This document shows positions 9,589 to 18,448 of a stretch of 64,000 bases of DNA, one piece after another; the stretch's first letter is position 1, and each line of letters opens with the position of its first letter. The stretch is taken from positions 248,001 through 312,000 of the forward strand of contig BQIX01000001.1 in NCBI GenBank assembly GCA_021604145.1. The letters run 5' to 3'. A program made the position numbers and the translations under genes. A model generated the notes under the pieces. It was given only the letters and a program-made list of their open reading frames with translations. It did not search any database and was not told where the DNA came from. The DNA comes from Nitrospirales bacterium. GTDB taxonomy: Bacteria > Nitrospirota > Nitrospiria > Nitrospirales > UBA8639.

Positions 9589-10548
9589 TCAGGACTCGCG
9601 CCGCTGAGACCTCTTAGGTGTTGAAGGTTTCCGAACCACCAACACGGAACATGTCGCATGACACGCCACTCTGTTCGAAACGCTCCCTAAAAAGAACTTA
9701 CGTAAACCAGTGGTCCCGCGAGACCCCAGCACAATCACATCACATTTCTTTCGTTCTGCAAGGATGAGGAGTTGCTCGGCTGGGTGGCCATATGCCAATT
9801 TTTTCTGCACGTGTAAATCCATTTTTTCTAGCAGGTCAACGTACACGCCTAGCATTTTTTCGGCTCGGTGTATTGGAGTGCGTTGGACTGTTGACGCCAA
9901 CGGTTTCACTGCGTCATTGTCCGGCTTCTTTGTATGCGCAGTCAAGTGAGTGTCCAAAGTGGGTTGTTCGTTTACGGTCGAACAGACAATGATTTTGCTT
10001 GAAGGAGGAAACTTCAATTGACGGAAAATATTGACCGCTGCTTTGGCATCATCTGAACCATCCATCCCTACCAATATCTTCATACCAGAAGCACGGGAAA
10101 TCCTCTGTGTTTCAGATTCACCTCTCACGATTAAGACTGAGGAGGGGGCTTCAGTCAGCACCCATTCGCTGACGCTCCCAAGCAAAAATCGTTGACAACC
10201 TGTACGCCCATATGTCCCAAGCACTGTCAGATCGATGTCGTGTTTTTCAATGGCATCGAGTATAGTTGCCCCTGGAATTCCAGTGTCAACTAAGGGAATA
10301 ATCCTGAGGTTGGGCTTCCAGCAGGCTTCTGCCATCCTATTCACTAGATCCCAAGCCTTCTTTCTTTCACGATCATGGGCAAGCGAGGCTGGGTCATCGT
10401 GTTTCCCCCGAGCCTTAGACGATGAGGGTAGCGGCTCGACAACCATTAAGATCCTGAGTGTCGATCGTAAAGGGAAATGCACTTGCCTCAGAAATTGAAT
10501 CGTGTTCTGGCTGTGCGTGGAATCGTCAACGGCAAGTAAGATATTCAT
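9589..10548 (-). CDS. Universal stress protein, tandem Usp domains
   Basis: A 319-residue cytoplasmic protein with two UspA domains. The first begins MNILLAVDDSTHS and ends near residue 140 with the GSVSEWVLTEAPSSVLIVRG stretch. The second begins KILVGMDGSDDA at about residue 153 and ends with GSRGTTGLRKFFLGSVSNRV and a short basic tail. Both G-2x-G-9x-GS-type nucleotide-binding loops are present, so ATP binding is likely. It is one of four tandem Usp proteins in the window. It precedes the phosphofructokinase gene on the same strand and follows another Usp gene, so co-transcription is likely. Confidence 0.94.
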   Translation of the reverse strand: MNILLAVDDSTHSQNTIQFLRQVHFPLRSTLRILMVVEPLPSSSKARGKHDDPASLAHDRERKKAWDLVNRMAEACWKPNLRIIPLVDTGIPGATILDAIEKHDIDLTVLGTYGRTGCQRFLLGSVSEWVLTEAPSSVLIVRGESETQRISRASGMKILVGMDGSDDAKAAVNIFRQLKFPPSSKIIVCSTVNEQPTLDTHLTAHTKKPDNDAVKPLASTVQRTPIHRAEKMLGVYVDLLEKMDLHVQKKLAYGHPAEQLLILAERKKCDVIVLGSRGTTGLRKFFLGSVSNRVACHATCSVLVVRKPSTPKRSQRRES

Positions 10549-10649
10549 CTCAAATACATCGTCCCTTTTTTCTCGTATAGAGACATCTTCTCGTGTTCAT
10601 GGTCCTTCCTTCTCTCAAGGGGCATTAGCCAATGAAGGCGCTCTCTGTC

Positions 10650-11513
10650 TTATTTCAAGAGTAACACCGAATATGTCCCGTGATGGGTCACCGAATGTGA
10701 AACACTCCCCAAGAGAAATCGATTCAACGTATCTTTTTTTTGTCTTTCCATGACAATCAAGTTGGCCCCGAGTCTTCGTGCTTCTTCATGGATGACGATG
10801 GAGGGCGCTCCAGATCTCACGATTGTCGATGTGGCATAGCCTACAGCAGATAGGCGTGTGGCGATCTCATTCGTGAATTGTTCGCTATCTTCGATGAGGT
10901 TTTTCCTCATAGATTCTGGAATGAGCGCACCCACAGGAAGAACGGGTTGTGCGAATGGTATGACATGAAGAAACGTCAGGTGAACCTTTCCTCGAAACGG
11001 ATGTGTACTGAGGAACGAAACAATATGCTCAGCATCTGTCTTGTGTTCTATAGGAACCAGAACGTTCTGGAAGGAGTCATTCTTACCTTTCACGACCAGT
11101 GTGGAACAGGGCGTATGAGTCATCACTCGATGCGAGACACTCCCAAGAGCTTGCTCTCGAATGACTCCGAGACCGCGTGAACCAACGATGATAAGATCGG
11201 GTTTCTCACGTTCAGATATTGAAAGAATCACTTCTGCGGGGTGGCCTAGCTCAAGTCGTTGATGAATTGGCCCAAGATCATCTGGTAATTGTAACGCAAC
11301 ATCTTCGAGTATCCGGGTTCCGTCTTCCCGTAATGCCTCTTCCGCATGTTTAGAAAACTCATGGCCAATACTCATTCCCGTTCCCGGATATGCCAATTGT
11401 GGGACTTGAAGAGCATGGAGCAGAAGAATATCTTCCATGGGAGCCAATGCCTTTAGATTTTGAATGATCAATGTCGTATGCTCTGATCCATCAATGGCAA
11501 CCACAACTTTCAT
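10650..11513 (-). CDS. Universal stress protein, tandem Usp domains
   Basis: A 287-residue tandem UspA protein. Domain one starts MKVVVAIDGSEHT and carries GSRGLGVIREQALGSVSHRV; domain two starts near residue 147 (FQNVLVPIEH) and ends in FLLGSVSHSVTHHGTYSVL. The start is supported by AAAGGAG six bases upstream of ATG. It sits just downstream of the persulfide dioxygenase-rhodanese gene (21 bases) and upstream of another Usp gene, forming a four-gene minus-strand run with the phosphofructokinase. Length and architecture match the Usp genes at 21763 and 30540. Confidence 0.94.
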   Translation of the reverse strand: MKVVVAIDGSEHTTLIIQNLKALAPMEDILLLHALQVPQLAYPGTGMSIGHEFSKHAEEALREDGTRILEDVALQLPDDLGPIHQRLELGHPAEVILSISEREKPDLIIVGSRGLGVIREQALGSVSHRVMTHTPCSTLVVKGKNDSFQNVLVPIEHKTDAEHIVSFLSTHPFRGKVHLTFLHVIPFAQPVLPVGALIPESMRKNLIEDSEQFTNEIATRLSAVGYATSTIVRSGAPSIVIHEEARRLGANLIVMERQKKDTLNRFLLGSVSHSVTHHGTYSVLLLK

Positions 11514-11534
11514 CGATTGCTCCTTTCCCCCTTT

Positions 11535-12962
11535 TCAACGATCACCGGCTTGATGAAGCGACTCAGAGGAGTGGAGTGAGGGATTGACGACTTGCGCTTC
11601 CCACGCATCGAATCCTCCAATGAGATCTTTGATATTGGTAAAACCGTGCTGTTCTAGGAGACTGACGGCGATTGATGATCGATACCCATTCGCACAATGA
11701 GTCACGATGGGATGATCATTCGGAATTTCTTGAAGATGCATCGTGAGTTTTGGCAGCGGAATATTTCGACTATCATCGATGTGTCGTTGTTGCCACTCTT
11801 GTTTTGATCGAACATCCAAAATATGAGGCCGATGAGCCGTCATGATGAGTTCACTGAGGTGGGTTGCGGAAAGACGGTCTGTTTGAAGCGTCAGTTCAGG
11901 AGTGGACGCGAGGGCAGACACACCTCGCTGAAGATAGCCGACAACTTGCTCGAGCCCAACTCGAGCGAGTCGAATCAAGGCCTCTTTTTCCTGGCCGGAA
12001 TTCGCAAGAAGCACGATCGGATGTTCGCGGTTGAGTATAGTGGCCGACCATATCTCAAAGTTCCCATCAAGGGAAATGTTCAAACTTCCACACAAGTGTC
12101 CTGTGGCAAACTCTTCGGGGGTTCTCACATCAAGAATCTGGGCTCTATCACTTTTGAGGTGAATGACTTGATCGAGTTCGAGTGGATTCAGTGACTCCTC
12201 GATCTTTTTACTCATCGTTGGATGATCGCGTCGATTCAGAAACGCGATATAGCTAAAGTATTCAGGAACCTCAGGACGATCGGTCGTCATTAACGTGATA
12301 AATGCATTTTTCGTCATCGGCTGTAAGGCATGGTTGCTCTGACGTTGCGTGCCAATGCTCGAAACATGTTCTATTCCTAATGTTTTCCCGCACACAGAGT
12401 CGCCATGCGTGGGATATACGAGGACTTCATCAGGTAAGCTAAGAAGCTTATCGTGCAGTGAATTGTAGAGCTGTCCCGCCATTACAGATGGGCTATATCC
12501 ATTTTCCGTTATCAAGTCTGGGCGTCCCACATCACCAATAAGTAACGTGTCGCCAGTGAGGACCGCGTAAGGCTGTTCTCGTGACTTTGATTGGTCATAC
12601 ACGATGATCGATATACTTTCTCGCGTATGTCCAGGCGTCTCGATGATATTGAGACGAACAGCACCAAGCTCAACGTCGAACCCATTACGCATGGGACGAA
12701 AGGCATAGTCGGCATGTGCCTGAGCGCTTAAGCAAATTTCAGCGCCTGTTTGTTGGTGAAGTTCCAGGTGGCCAGCGACGAAGTCAGTATGGAAGTGAGT
12801 AAGAAATACGTATCGAAGTGTAAGCTGATGGATTTCGAGATCCTCGAGATATCGATCAATATCACGTTGCGGGTCCACCACGGCTGCTAGGTGAGCCTCT
12901 TCGTCGCCGATAAGATAGGATGCGTGCGATAGACTCTTTAAATAATATTGCTTGAAGAGCAT
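11535..12962 (-). CDS. Persulfide dioxygenase-like metallo-beta-lactamase fused to two rhodanese domains
   Basis: A 475-residue cytoplasmic fusion. Residues 1-240 form a metallo-beta-lactamase domain with THFHTDFVAGH and TGDTLLIGDVGRPD, as in ETHE1/Blh-type persulfide dioxygenases that oxidise glutathione persulfide to sulfite. Two rhodanese domains follow. The first has LLANSGQE where the catalytic Cys loop should be and is probably inactive. The second has HCANGYRSS with the active Cys. ATG 12962 is chosen because GGAGGA lies five bases upstream; an ATG six codons earlier has no such site. A close paralogue lies at 45040-46452. It probably feeds sulfur between persulfide, sulfite and thiosulfate. 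Confidence 0.93.
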   Translation of the reverse strand: MLFKQYYLKSLSHASYLIGDEEAHLAAVVDPQRDIDRYLEDLEIHQLTLRYVFLTHFHTDFVAGHLELHQQTGAEICLSAQAHADYAFRPMRNGFDVELGAVRLNIIETPGHTRESISIIVYDQSKSREQPYAVLTGDTLLIGDVGRPDLITENGYSPSVMAGQLYNSLHDKLLSLPDEVLVYPTHGDSVCGKTLGIEHVSSIGTQRQSNHALQPMTKNAFITLMTTDRPEVPEYFSYIAFLNRRDHPTMSKKIEESLNPLELDQVIHLKSDRAQILDVRTPEEFATGHLCGSLNISLDGNFEIWSATILNREHPIVLLANSGQEKEALIRLARVGLEQVVGYLQRGVSALASTPELTLQTDRLSATHLSELIMTAHRPHILDVRSKQEWQQRHIDDSRNIPLPKLTMHLQEIPNDHPIVTHCANGYRSSIAVSLLEQHGFTNIKDLIGGFDAWEAQVVNPSLHSSESLHQAGDR

Positions 12963-13042
12963 GATATCCTCCATTTTCACGATTCTCAGGAACTCTACAA
13001 ACCATGACGTGAGGTAGAGGACCGTTCGATCTCGGTAGAGGG

Positions 13043-13129
13043 TTATTTTCTTTTCCCGCGTATTAAAACCACTATGCCGATGACTCCAATAACGAGGGTC
13101 AGGATCCCAAAGAAGTATACGTCATCCAT
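13043..13129 (-). CDS. 28-residue single-span membrane peptide
   Basis: A small open frame encoding 28 residues: an acidic start (MDDVYFFG), one hydrophobic helix (ILTLVIGVIGIVVLI) and a basic tail (RGKRK). AGAGGAA lies about 11 bases upstream of the ATG. The layout, negative outside and positive inside, is that of a small single-pass membrane protein. It lies between the persulfide dioxygenase-rhodanese gene and a DUF2892-type membrane protein, all on the minus strand. I recognise no family. The call rests on composition and ribosome site only. Confidence 0.5.
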   Translation of the reverse strand: MDDVYFFGILTLVIGVIGIVVLIRGKRK

Positions 13130-13278
13130 GATTGTCGAACTTCCTCTTTGACATCCTGAGGTCATGATACCTATCTATAAGATTAGAAATTTTTTCTTGG
13201 GACGGATTACGCATCTTAGTTAATGAGTTGAATTGCATTAAATAGACTGCGCTATCGGATAATTTTCTCTAATCGCAT

Positions 13279-13509
13279 TTAGGAACCCTTTGCATGGGTA
13301 TGATGACATGTGTTGACGCCCAATAAGCGCCAGGCTGGACAAAATCCCAAGAGGCCTGTTAGGAGGGCAACAATTCCGAGAATGAGTGTGAGCATTGATC
13401 CCCACATCGGAAGAGCCGTTAACCCACCAATTGCCAACAGCGTCAAGCCCAATCCCACACGGATGATTCTTTCAATATGTCCAATGTTGTGTTCTGAATC
13501 GCATTTCAT
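13279..13509 (-). CDS. DUF2892 (YgaP-type) small membrane protein
   Basis: A 76-residue protein with two hydrophobic helices, matching the DUF2892 pattern: NIGHIERIIRVGLGLTLLAI, then a second helix, then GFCPAWRLLGVNTC. The family is often fused to or next to rhodanese domains, and here it lies near the persulfide dioxygenase-rhodanese gene, so a link to sulfur metabolism at the inner membrane is plausible. The start has AAGGGGGTG upstream of ATG. The conserved CP and NTC cysteines are kept. Confidence 0.85.
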   Translation of the reverse strand: MKCDSEHNIGHIERIIRVGLGLTLLAIGGLTALPMWGSMLTLILGIVALLTGLLGFCPAWRLLGVNTCHHTHAKGS

Positions 13510-13803
13510 ACGACACCCCCTTGCAAAAGCATTTGTGATGCAATCTTGAAATATCTAAGCATCAAGAGTCATGCCAGGAGGACATGGCCTTATTCTGGGA
13601 AGATTTGTTAAAAGTTTCGCTCAGGCAAGCTGGAAACTGTCCCTTTTCTCTACACCCTTGCTTGAAGAGGAGTTCCAGAACGGGACAAGAAAGAAAAGTC
13701 GAAAAAACTCTTCGGTTAGGGGAATAAGAAGTGAGGTGTTTTGGTGAAAGGGAAACAGATTTCTCTGAATCTTTTCGTCGGTCTTTGAAATCACTTGAGG
13801 GTA
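13510..13803. other. Intergenic stretch before the IS200/IS605 element
   Basis: No gene is supported here. A minus-strand frame that begins inside the transposase gene and runs through this stretch has no family features or ribosome site and is judged spurious. The region ends at the hairpin that marks the left end of the insertion element. Confidence 0.5.
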
Positions 13804-14305
13804 TATTCCCCGCCGCTTGCGGCGTAAACTACTCGGGTGAGGGAGTACATTCATCAGAGCCATAATGTTACGGTTTTGTTGTACCACCTGGTTTTTCCTG
13901 CCAAATATCGCCGTGCGATATTTGATTCAGCCGTCGATAGTGTGTTGAAGGAGGTTTGCCTCGAGCTCGAGCCGCGGTATCAGTTGAAATTTCTGGAGAT
14001 TGGTACGGATAAGAACCATGTCCATTTTCTGGTCCAAGCGGTTCCCGGGTATAGTGTGACGAAGGTGGTGACCATCATAAAGCGTTTGACCGCCAGAGAG
14101 ATCTTCCGGCGCGCCCCTCAGGTCAAAGAGCAATTATGGGGTGGTGAGCTATGGACAGACGGGTATTACGCAAGCACAGTGGGTAAACATGGCAATGAAA
14201 ATATGATAGGGAAATTTGTCAAGCAACAAGGGGATGCCTACCAAAAGCTATACGCAAATCACCAGTTAGTCCTCTTCTAATACCCCGTCCGCTTGCGGCG
14301 GGGAT
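13804..14305 (+). mobile_element. IS200/IS605-type insertion sequence (TnpA only)
   Basis: A compact single-strand-transposing element. The left end carries the hairpin CGCCGC-TT-GCGGCG (13811-13824) after a CCCC run. The right end, just after the transposase stop, carries a longer hairpin, CCCCGTCCGC-TT-GCGGCGGGG (14283-14303), with one bulged T. Subterminal hairpins instead of inverted repeats are typical of the family. No accessory TnpB gene is present. Exact ends and the cleavage site cannot be fixed without a comparison to an empty site. Similar ends recur at 38026-38132. Confidence 0.8.
13837..14280 (+). CDS. tnpA: IS200/IS605 family HUH transposase TnpA
   Basis: A 147-residue Y1 transposase that cuts and joins single-stranded DNA. 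The HUH metal-binding motif is HVHFL (about residues 68-72) and the catalytic Tyr is in DGYYASTVG (about 110-117). LYHLVFPAKYRRAIF and LWGGELWTDGYY are family hallmarks. Length is normal and no stop interrupts it, so the enzyme may be active. The likely start is GTG 13837, just inside the left-end hairpin. The gene stands between a DUF2892 gene and a CBS gene and has no operon partners. Confidence 0.92.
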   Translation: MREYIHQSHNVTVLLYHLVFPAKYRRAIFDSAVDSVLKEVCLELEPRYQLKFLEIGTDKNHVHFLVQAVPGYSVTKVVTIIKRLTAREIFRRAPQVKEQLWGGELWTDGYYASTVGKHGNENMIGKFVKQQGDAYQKLYANHQLVLF

Positions 14306-14384
14306 TATTTATTGAAGTTTGTCTGTCTTCTAAAATTATCTGTAGGTATTTACTGGCAGGTTTCCCATATTGTCTTAATGATCA

Positions 14385-14804
14385 TCAACCTCCGTAGACA
14401 TTGAGCAGATTTGGTTCAATCATATGATCAAGAATGTCTGATCGTGCGATTAATCCAATAAGCCTCCCATCGCGGACCACCGGTACACGAATAATTCGAT
14501 GAGTAAGCATAATTTGGATAACTTCTTCAGCCGTATCAGTTTCTTTTACAGAAATAGGGAGTGCATTCATAATATCTCCTGCTGTGATGACAGACAAATC
14601 TTTCCCGTTGCTCAAGGCTTGTAAGAGATCAAACTCTGTAACCATTCCTACGAGTAGGCTTCCTGACTCAATCACGGGCATTCCACTAAAGGTATCCGAT
14701 TGCAATAAGACGGCAAGGTCTCGCGCACGGTATTGGCGTGTGACCGCCGCAACTCTGGTCGTCATCATGTCTCGAACTTTTTTGCGAAGATTGAACTCTT
14801 GCAT
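14385..14804 (-). CDS. CBS-domain pair protein
   Basis: A 139-residue protein made of two CBS motifs (about 8-65 and 75-130), with GMPVIESGSLLVGMVTEFDLL and IRVPVVRDGRLIGLIARSDIL. Such pairs bind adenine nucleotides and sense energy state. I chose ATG 14804 because AAGGAGAG precedes it; the ATG five codons upstream contains that ribosome site within its coding part. It lies downstream of the CbpM gene on the same strand. Three other CBS-pair proteins occur in the window (37423, 49746, 57037). Confidence 0.93.
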   Translation of the reverse strand: MQEFNLRKKVRDMMTTRVAAVTRQYRARDLAVLLQSDTFSGMPVIESGSLLVGMVTEFDLLQALSNGKDLSVITAGDIMNALPISVKETDTAEEVIQIMLTHRIIRVPVVRDGRLIGLIARSDILDHMIEPNLLNVYGG

Positions 14805-14900
14805 GGTTCTCTCCTTCATGAGGTCGCATGGTTGTGCCTTCGATCAACAGGACTCAAGTGACACGTGTATTGATTTTGTGAAAAGTGGGTGCGTTCGGTC

Positions 14901-15227
14901 TTATTGGTTTCGTGAGTGAAGAAGGTTTTGCTCAAGATCTTCAATCCGCTCTAACAGCTCTAATGCCACGGCTACCCCGGCCCAATTAATACCTAAATCG
15001 CGATGCAGTCGGAGTCCACGGGAAAGCCTCTCTAAGGCTTCGGCTTCAAACAGGTCTTGCCCTTCTTGATCAGTATTTGATGTATGGACGATTTCCCATC
15101 GTAGACATACCTCCAAGAGTTCATCGCCGATCCCTAATTGAGTACAGAGTTCCTCTCGTCGATACCATTCTGGCTGAAAAAGTTCGGCGATGACTTGATC
15201 AATATCTTGCCTTGTTTCGTCAGGCAT
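14901..15227 (-). CDS. cbpM: CbpM-like chaperone modulator (MerR-type fold)
   Basis: A 108-residue protein resembling CbpM, which binds the J-domain of CbpA and tunes its activity. WYRREELCTQLGI looks like the winged-helix entry, and the C-terminal half (LRLHRDLGINWAGVAVALELLERIEDLEQ) matches the helical MerR-like region with a coiled-coil end. ATG 15227 has AAGGAGG seven bases upstream and overlaps the upstream cbpA stop by 8 bases, so the two genes are translationally coupled. This pairing is the usual one for CbpA-CbpM. Confidence 0.88.
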   Translation of the reverse strand: MPDETRQDIDQVIAELFQPEWYRREELCTQLGIGDELLEVCLRWEIVHTSNTDQEGQDLFEAEALERLSRGLRLHRDLGINWAGVAVALELLERIEDLEQNLLHSRNQ

Positions 15228-16185
15228 GGGTTGCCTCCTTGATGAGATGGTCCCGCGGGTTCGGATGATCAATGGTCTTGAGCTGTTGATAAAGCTCTTG
15301 TTCATGGCTTGTCATTTCAGTAGGTAGGGTGATGTCAAGAATGACAATCTGATCGCCGTGTTTTCCTCCTCGTGACGGTAACCCCTTCCCGCGGAGCCGC
15401 ATTTTCTGTTTGGATTGACTCTTGGGTGGAATTTTCAGTCGCACCGGTCCTGTTAATGTCGGGACTTCTACGTCTGTTCCCAATGCTGCTTCCCATGGCC
15501 AGATGGGAAGCGTCACTGAGAGGTGGATGCCTTGTTTCTGAAAGACAGGATGCGGTAATGCATGAATGCGGAGATACAGATCACCCGATGGTCCTCCTCC
15601 TCGACCAGGTGCGCCTTTTCCTTTAACCCGTAGGCGTTCGCCTTCTTTGACGCCCTTGGGAATTCGGACGTCAATGATATGCGGTTTTCCAGTCGCATCA
15701 GTTAATTCCAATCGTCGGGTAGTCCCAGACAAAAAGTCTCGAAGCGGAAGTTGGACCGCTGCTTCCAGGTCAGCACCGGGCATAGCAAATCCTCGAAACG
15801 ACGCCCCTGCATTTTTCGCTTCTCGTCCAAAAAGATCAGAGAAGATATCGCTAAAATCCTGGCCTTTTCCTTGTGTATAGAATGTTTCCCATCCCCCGGA
15901 TGGCTCCTGTGCCCCTGACTCACGTTGGGCACGCTGATAGGCCTCCGCTTCCTTCCATTGCATACCATATTGATCATATTTCTTACGTGAGTCTTCATCA
16001 CGTAAGACTTCATAGGCCTCATTTAATTCTTTAAACTTTTGTTCCATTTCAGCTTTTTTTTCGCCAGGATGGAGGTCAGGATGATATTTTCTGGCTAAAC
16101 GACGGTAGGCTTTTTTGAGATCGTCTGCGGAAGTAGTTTTTTCAATACCGAGGATGTCGTAATAATCGCGTGGTGTAGTAGGCAT
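15220..16185 (-). CDS. cbpA: CbpA-type DnaJ co-chaperone
   Basis: A 321-residue class II J-protein. The J-domain (residues 1-75) has DYYDILGIEKTTSADDLKKA and the HPD motif (YHPDLHPGE) that stimulates DnaK ATPase. A Gly-rich linker follows, then two C-terminal substrate-binding barrels from about residue 130 (LRLRIHALPHPVFQ-like stretch, IPPKSQSKQKMRLRGKG). The zinc-finger region of DnaJ is absent, as expected for CbpA. It overlaps its modulator gene cbpM, which follows. Together with Hsp20 and Usp genes it fits a protein-stress role. Confidence 0.94.
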   Translation of the reverse strand: MPTTPRDYYDILGIEKTTSADDLKKAYRRLARKYHPDLHPGEKKAEMEQKFKELNEAYEVLRDEDSRKKYDQYGMQWKEAEAYQRAQRESGAQEPSGGWETFYTQGKGQDFSDIFSDLFGREAKNAGASFRGFAMPGADLEAAVQLPLRDFLSGTTRRLELTDATGKPHIIDVRIPKGVKEGERLRVKGKGAPGRGGGPSGDLYLRIHALPHPVFQKQGIHLSVTLPIWPWEAALGTDVEVPTLTGPVRLKIPPKSQSKQKMRLRGKGLPSRGGKHGDQIVILDITLPTEMTSHEQELYQQLKTIDHPNPRDHLIKEATHA

Positions 16186-16616
16186 GAGATAGCGAAACCG
16201 TACTCTAAATAATTTTTTCTAAAGAAGTATCCTATCGAAAAGTCTTATGAATTTCGAATTGATTGTAAGTGGGCAATAAGAAGCCGTAATGGTCTATCAC
16301 TCACTCAGCCATGAAGACGCCCCTTTACAATCCAAATTTTTTTTCATCTCTGTTATATCGCAATGACTATCTGTTTCGAAAATTAGGTTGGCCTATCGCA
16401 AATCATGTATCAGGTGATTTTAATGATGAAGGTCAGCAAAGATCAATGAAAACCCGTTGTCCTATATCTTTCTTGGGGACAAAAGAAAAATGGGAAGAAT
16501 CGGTGGGGAAATGTGGGACGCAGAAAACTTGAGTCTGTGTAGCAGAAAGGGACTCTTTCATTTTTTAAAACATTGGCTAAAAAAGAGATTTGACCAGTGA
16601 TCGATAACCAAGTTCC
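16186..16616. other. Intergenic stretch, no gene recognised
   Basis: About 430 A+T-rich bases between the divergent-looking ends of cbpA (minus, start side) and the MgtC/DUF4010 gene (minus, stop side). A 73-codon plus-strand frame at 16311-16532 has no ribosome site, no hydrophobic or domain features and an unlikely composition, so I do not call it. The stretch presumably holds the cbpA promoter. Confidence 0.4.
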
Positions 16617-17897
16617 TTAGCCTATCGCCACGATTCCTAATGCGCCGGCGGCTAAACTTACCCCAATGCCAGGCATCACGTGCTTAGCAAGTCCCCGTCC
16701 TCCGAGCCACGTGGCAAGAAGGCCCTTGACAATCGTATTGGTCATCGCAGCAAGGGTAATCATGATTGCCGCAGACCACGAATTGAGCCCTTCTAAGTGA
16801 AATTGTATGACTGAGAGGGTAATGGCATCCACATCAGTGGTCCCAGCTAAAAGACTCGAGGCATACAGGCCAAGATTTCCAAGGTATATCTGAGCAGCTT
16901 TGGCTATAAATAATACGGCAGCAAACAACAAGCCAAACGTTAGTGCTGATTTGAGCTCAAAGGGGTTTCGATGGTGTACAGAGGCGCTTTCGGGTGGCAA
17001 ATGGGAAGACTTCGAGTATAAGACCCACGCCATCCCATATCCACTTAACGCCATCGCTGCTAATGGGGCGATGAGAACTGGAAGGAGATCGACATTTAAA
17101 ATGCCGACAATTACCAAGACTCGCACAAACATGGTGCTGGATGCCATAAGAATCGCCGTAGCTCCAGGTAAAGAAAGGTTGGGTGAATGTTTGACCTGAC
17201 CAGCCAAGCTCATAGTCACGGCAGTCGATGAAACTAACCCTCCAAGAATGCCTGTAGTGGCCAACCCCTTTGCGGCTCCGATCATCCTGGTTGCAATGTA
17301 GCCTAAGAAGCTAATTCCTGCTACGAGTACGACCATGATTCCAATGTTAAATGGGTTCAGAACATGAAGTGGTCCAAAGGTCATATTGGGAAGGAGTGGC
17401 AAGACAACTAACGCCAAAATGACAAATTTGGCCGTTGCATAAATGTCGTCATCTGAAACATGAGTGATGGCTTGATGGAGTGGCTCTTTAAACGATAAAA
17501 GGGCCATGACGACTGAAGCACTTGCGATAATCAAGAGATATCGGTGAGTGGCGTCTAGTTGGAGGTTGGGTAGAAGCGCAAGGACTCCAAGAAGAAATGT
17601 AATGAGAGCTGCGATGGGTGTCGTCATACCAGATGCCGGATGTTTCCCACGCTCTTTATTATAGGAAACGACCAAAAATCCTCCTACAACAAGAAGGGTT
17701 CCCAGGATCGGCCAAAATCCAAGTGTTTGACCGAGCAATGCTGAGAGAGCTCCAGCTAAAGCAATTAACGGAAAAGTGCGAACTCCACCAGGACCAGGAC
17801 GCTGCGCTGCTGTCTTGTCTTGTTGTCGCTCTAGTCCAATTAATGCTCCAGCTGCTAAGGCGACGAAAAATCCAAAAAATGTTTCCTCGAATGACAT
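16617..17897 (-). CDS. MgtC/SapB-type DUF4010 integral membrane protein
   Basis: A 426-residue polytopic membrane protein with about 12 hydrophobic helices. The N-terminal part is MgtC/SapB-like (AAGALIGLERQQ, GGVRTFPLIAL) and the C-terminal part is a DUF4010 domain (GGLVSSTAVTMSLAGQ, GTTDVDAITLSV). Members are found widely but their transport or regulatory role is not settled. The start MSFEETF has only a weak ribosome site. It is followed upstream on the same strand by a broken BON-domain gene (17915-18448). Confidence 0.92.
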   Translation of the reverse strand: MSFEETFFGFFVALAAGALIGLERQQDKTAAQRPGPGGVRTFPLIALAGALSALLGQTLGFWPILGTLLVVGGFLVVSYNKERGKHPASGMTTPIAALITFLLGVLALLPNLQLDATHRYLLIIASASVVMALLSFKEPLHQAITHVSDDDIYATAKFVILALVVLPLLPNMTFGPLHVLNPFNIGIMVVLVAGISFLGYIATRMIGAAKGLATTGILGGLVSSTAVTMSLAGQVKHSPNLSLPGATAILMASSTMFVRVLVIVGILNVDLLPVLIAPLAAMALSGYGMAWVLYSKSSHLPPESASVHHRNPFELKSALTFGLLFAAVLFIAKAAQIYLGNLGLYASSLLAGTTDVDAITLSVIQFHLEGLNSWSAAIMITLAAMTNTIVKGLLATWLGGRGLAKHVMPGIGVSLAAGALGIVAIG

Positions 17898-17914
17898 AAT
17901 AAAACTCGATGCGT

Positions 17915-18448
17915 TTATGTCTTGACCTCGAGCTTATTCACGACCTTGTCAACTCCGAAGACGCACCGAGTATCGAATACGGCCATCTGTTTTTGCCTTT
18001 TGTTGAGAGCCAGTCCTTCTAAAGTTACGACTATTTTTTGTGTAATCGTACGAACTTGGTCGGCATTAACACATGGATCCTTCTCCAGCACAAGGCGAAC
18101 CGTATTTGATTTACTTCATCATTGTCGTCTTCATCTGGTTCGACAGCCATTCCGTTGATAATGTCGCGACTGCCTGATACCCACCAGGCCAAGACTCCCG
18201 CTAGCCGTTTTTGAGAGAGCCTGGGCACATGATCATCAAGCAGGACGGCCCCATCGGTCACAGAAGGATTGATGACACCGGGGTTTGATGCTGAGGATGT
18301 CTGCACGGTCTCTGTGTTTCCTTTGGCTCGCACGAGGATTGTACTATCGTGGAAGGCCGGCTCTTGAAGGAGCGCATCACCAACGGCATTTAAGAAAGAG
18401 AGAAACGAATTTGTGGACGGGGCGTAGTTTAGCGAAAAATTTCATCAT
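17915..18448 (-). pseudogene. Frameshifted BON-domain protein gene
   Basis: Reading the minus strand gives pieces of one BON-domain protein in different frames. An ATGATG at 18448 opens MMKFFAKLRPVHKFVSLFL; a shift then gives NAVGDALLQEPAFHDSTILV through TDGAVLLDDHVPRLSQKRLA and VSGSRDIINGMAVEPDEDD. A second shift near 18100 gives VRLVLEKDPCVNADQVRTIT, then LEGLALNKRQ and FGVDKVVNKLEVKT before the stop at 17915. The DG-x-V-x-L, GS-x-x-I-x-N and ALxxDP patterns match BON domains of envelope and potassium-stress proteins. At least two frameshifts make an intact product impossible unless the bases are wrong. Confidence 0.75.

Noticed and set aside
13621..13887. An 88-codon minus-strand frame across the IS left end
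   Set aside because: It crosses the element boundary and overlaps the transposase start, so it cannot be a conserved gene.
16311..16532. A 73-codon plus-strand frame
   Set aside because: No ribosome site, no family features and composition typical of chance frames.
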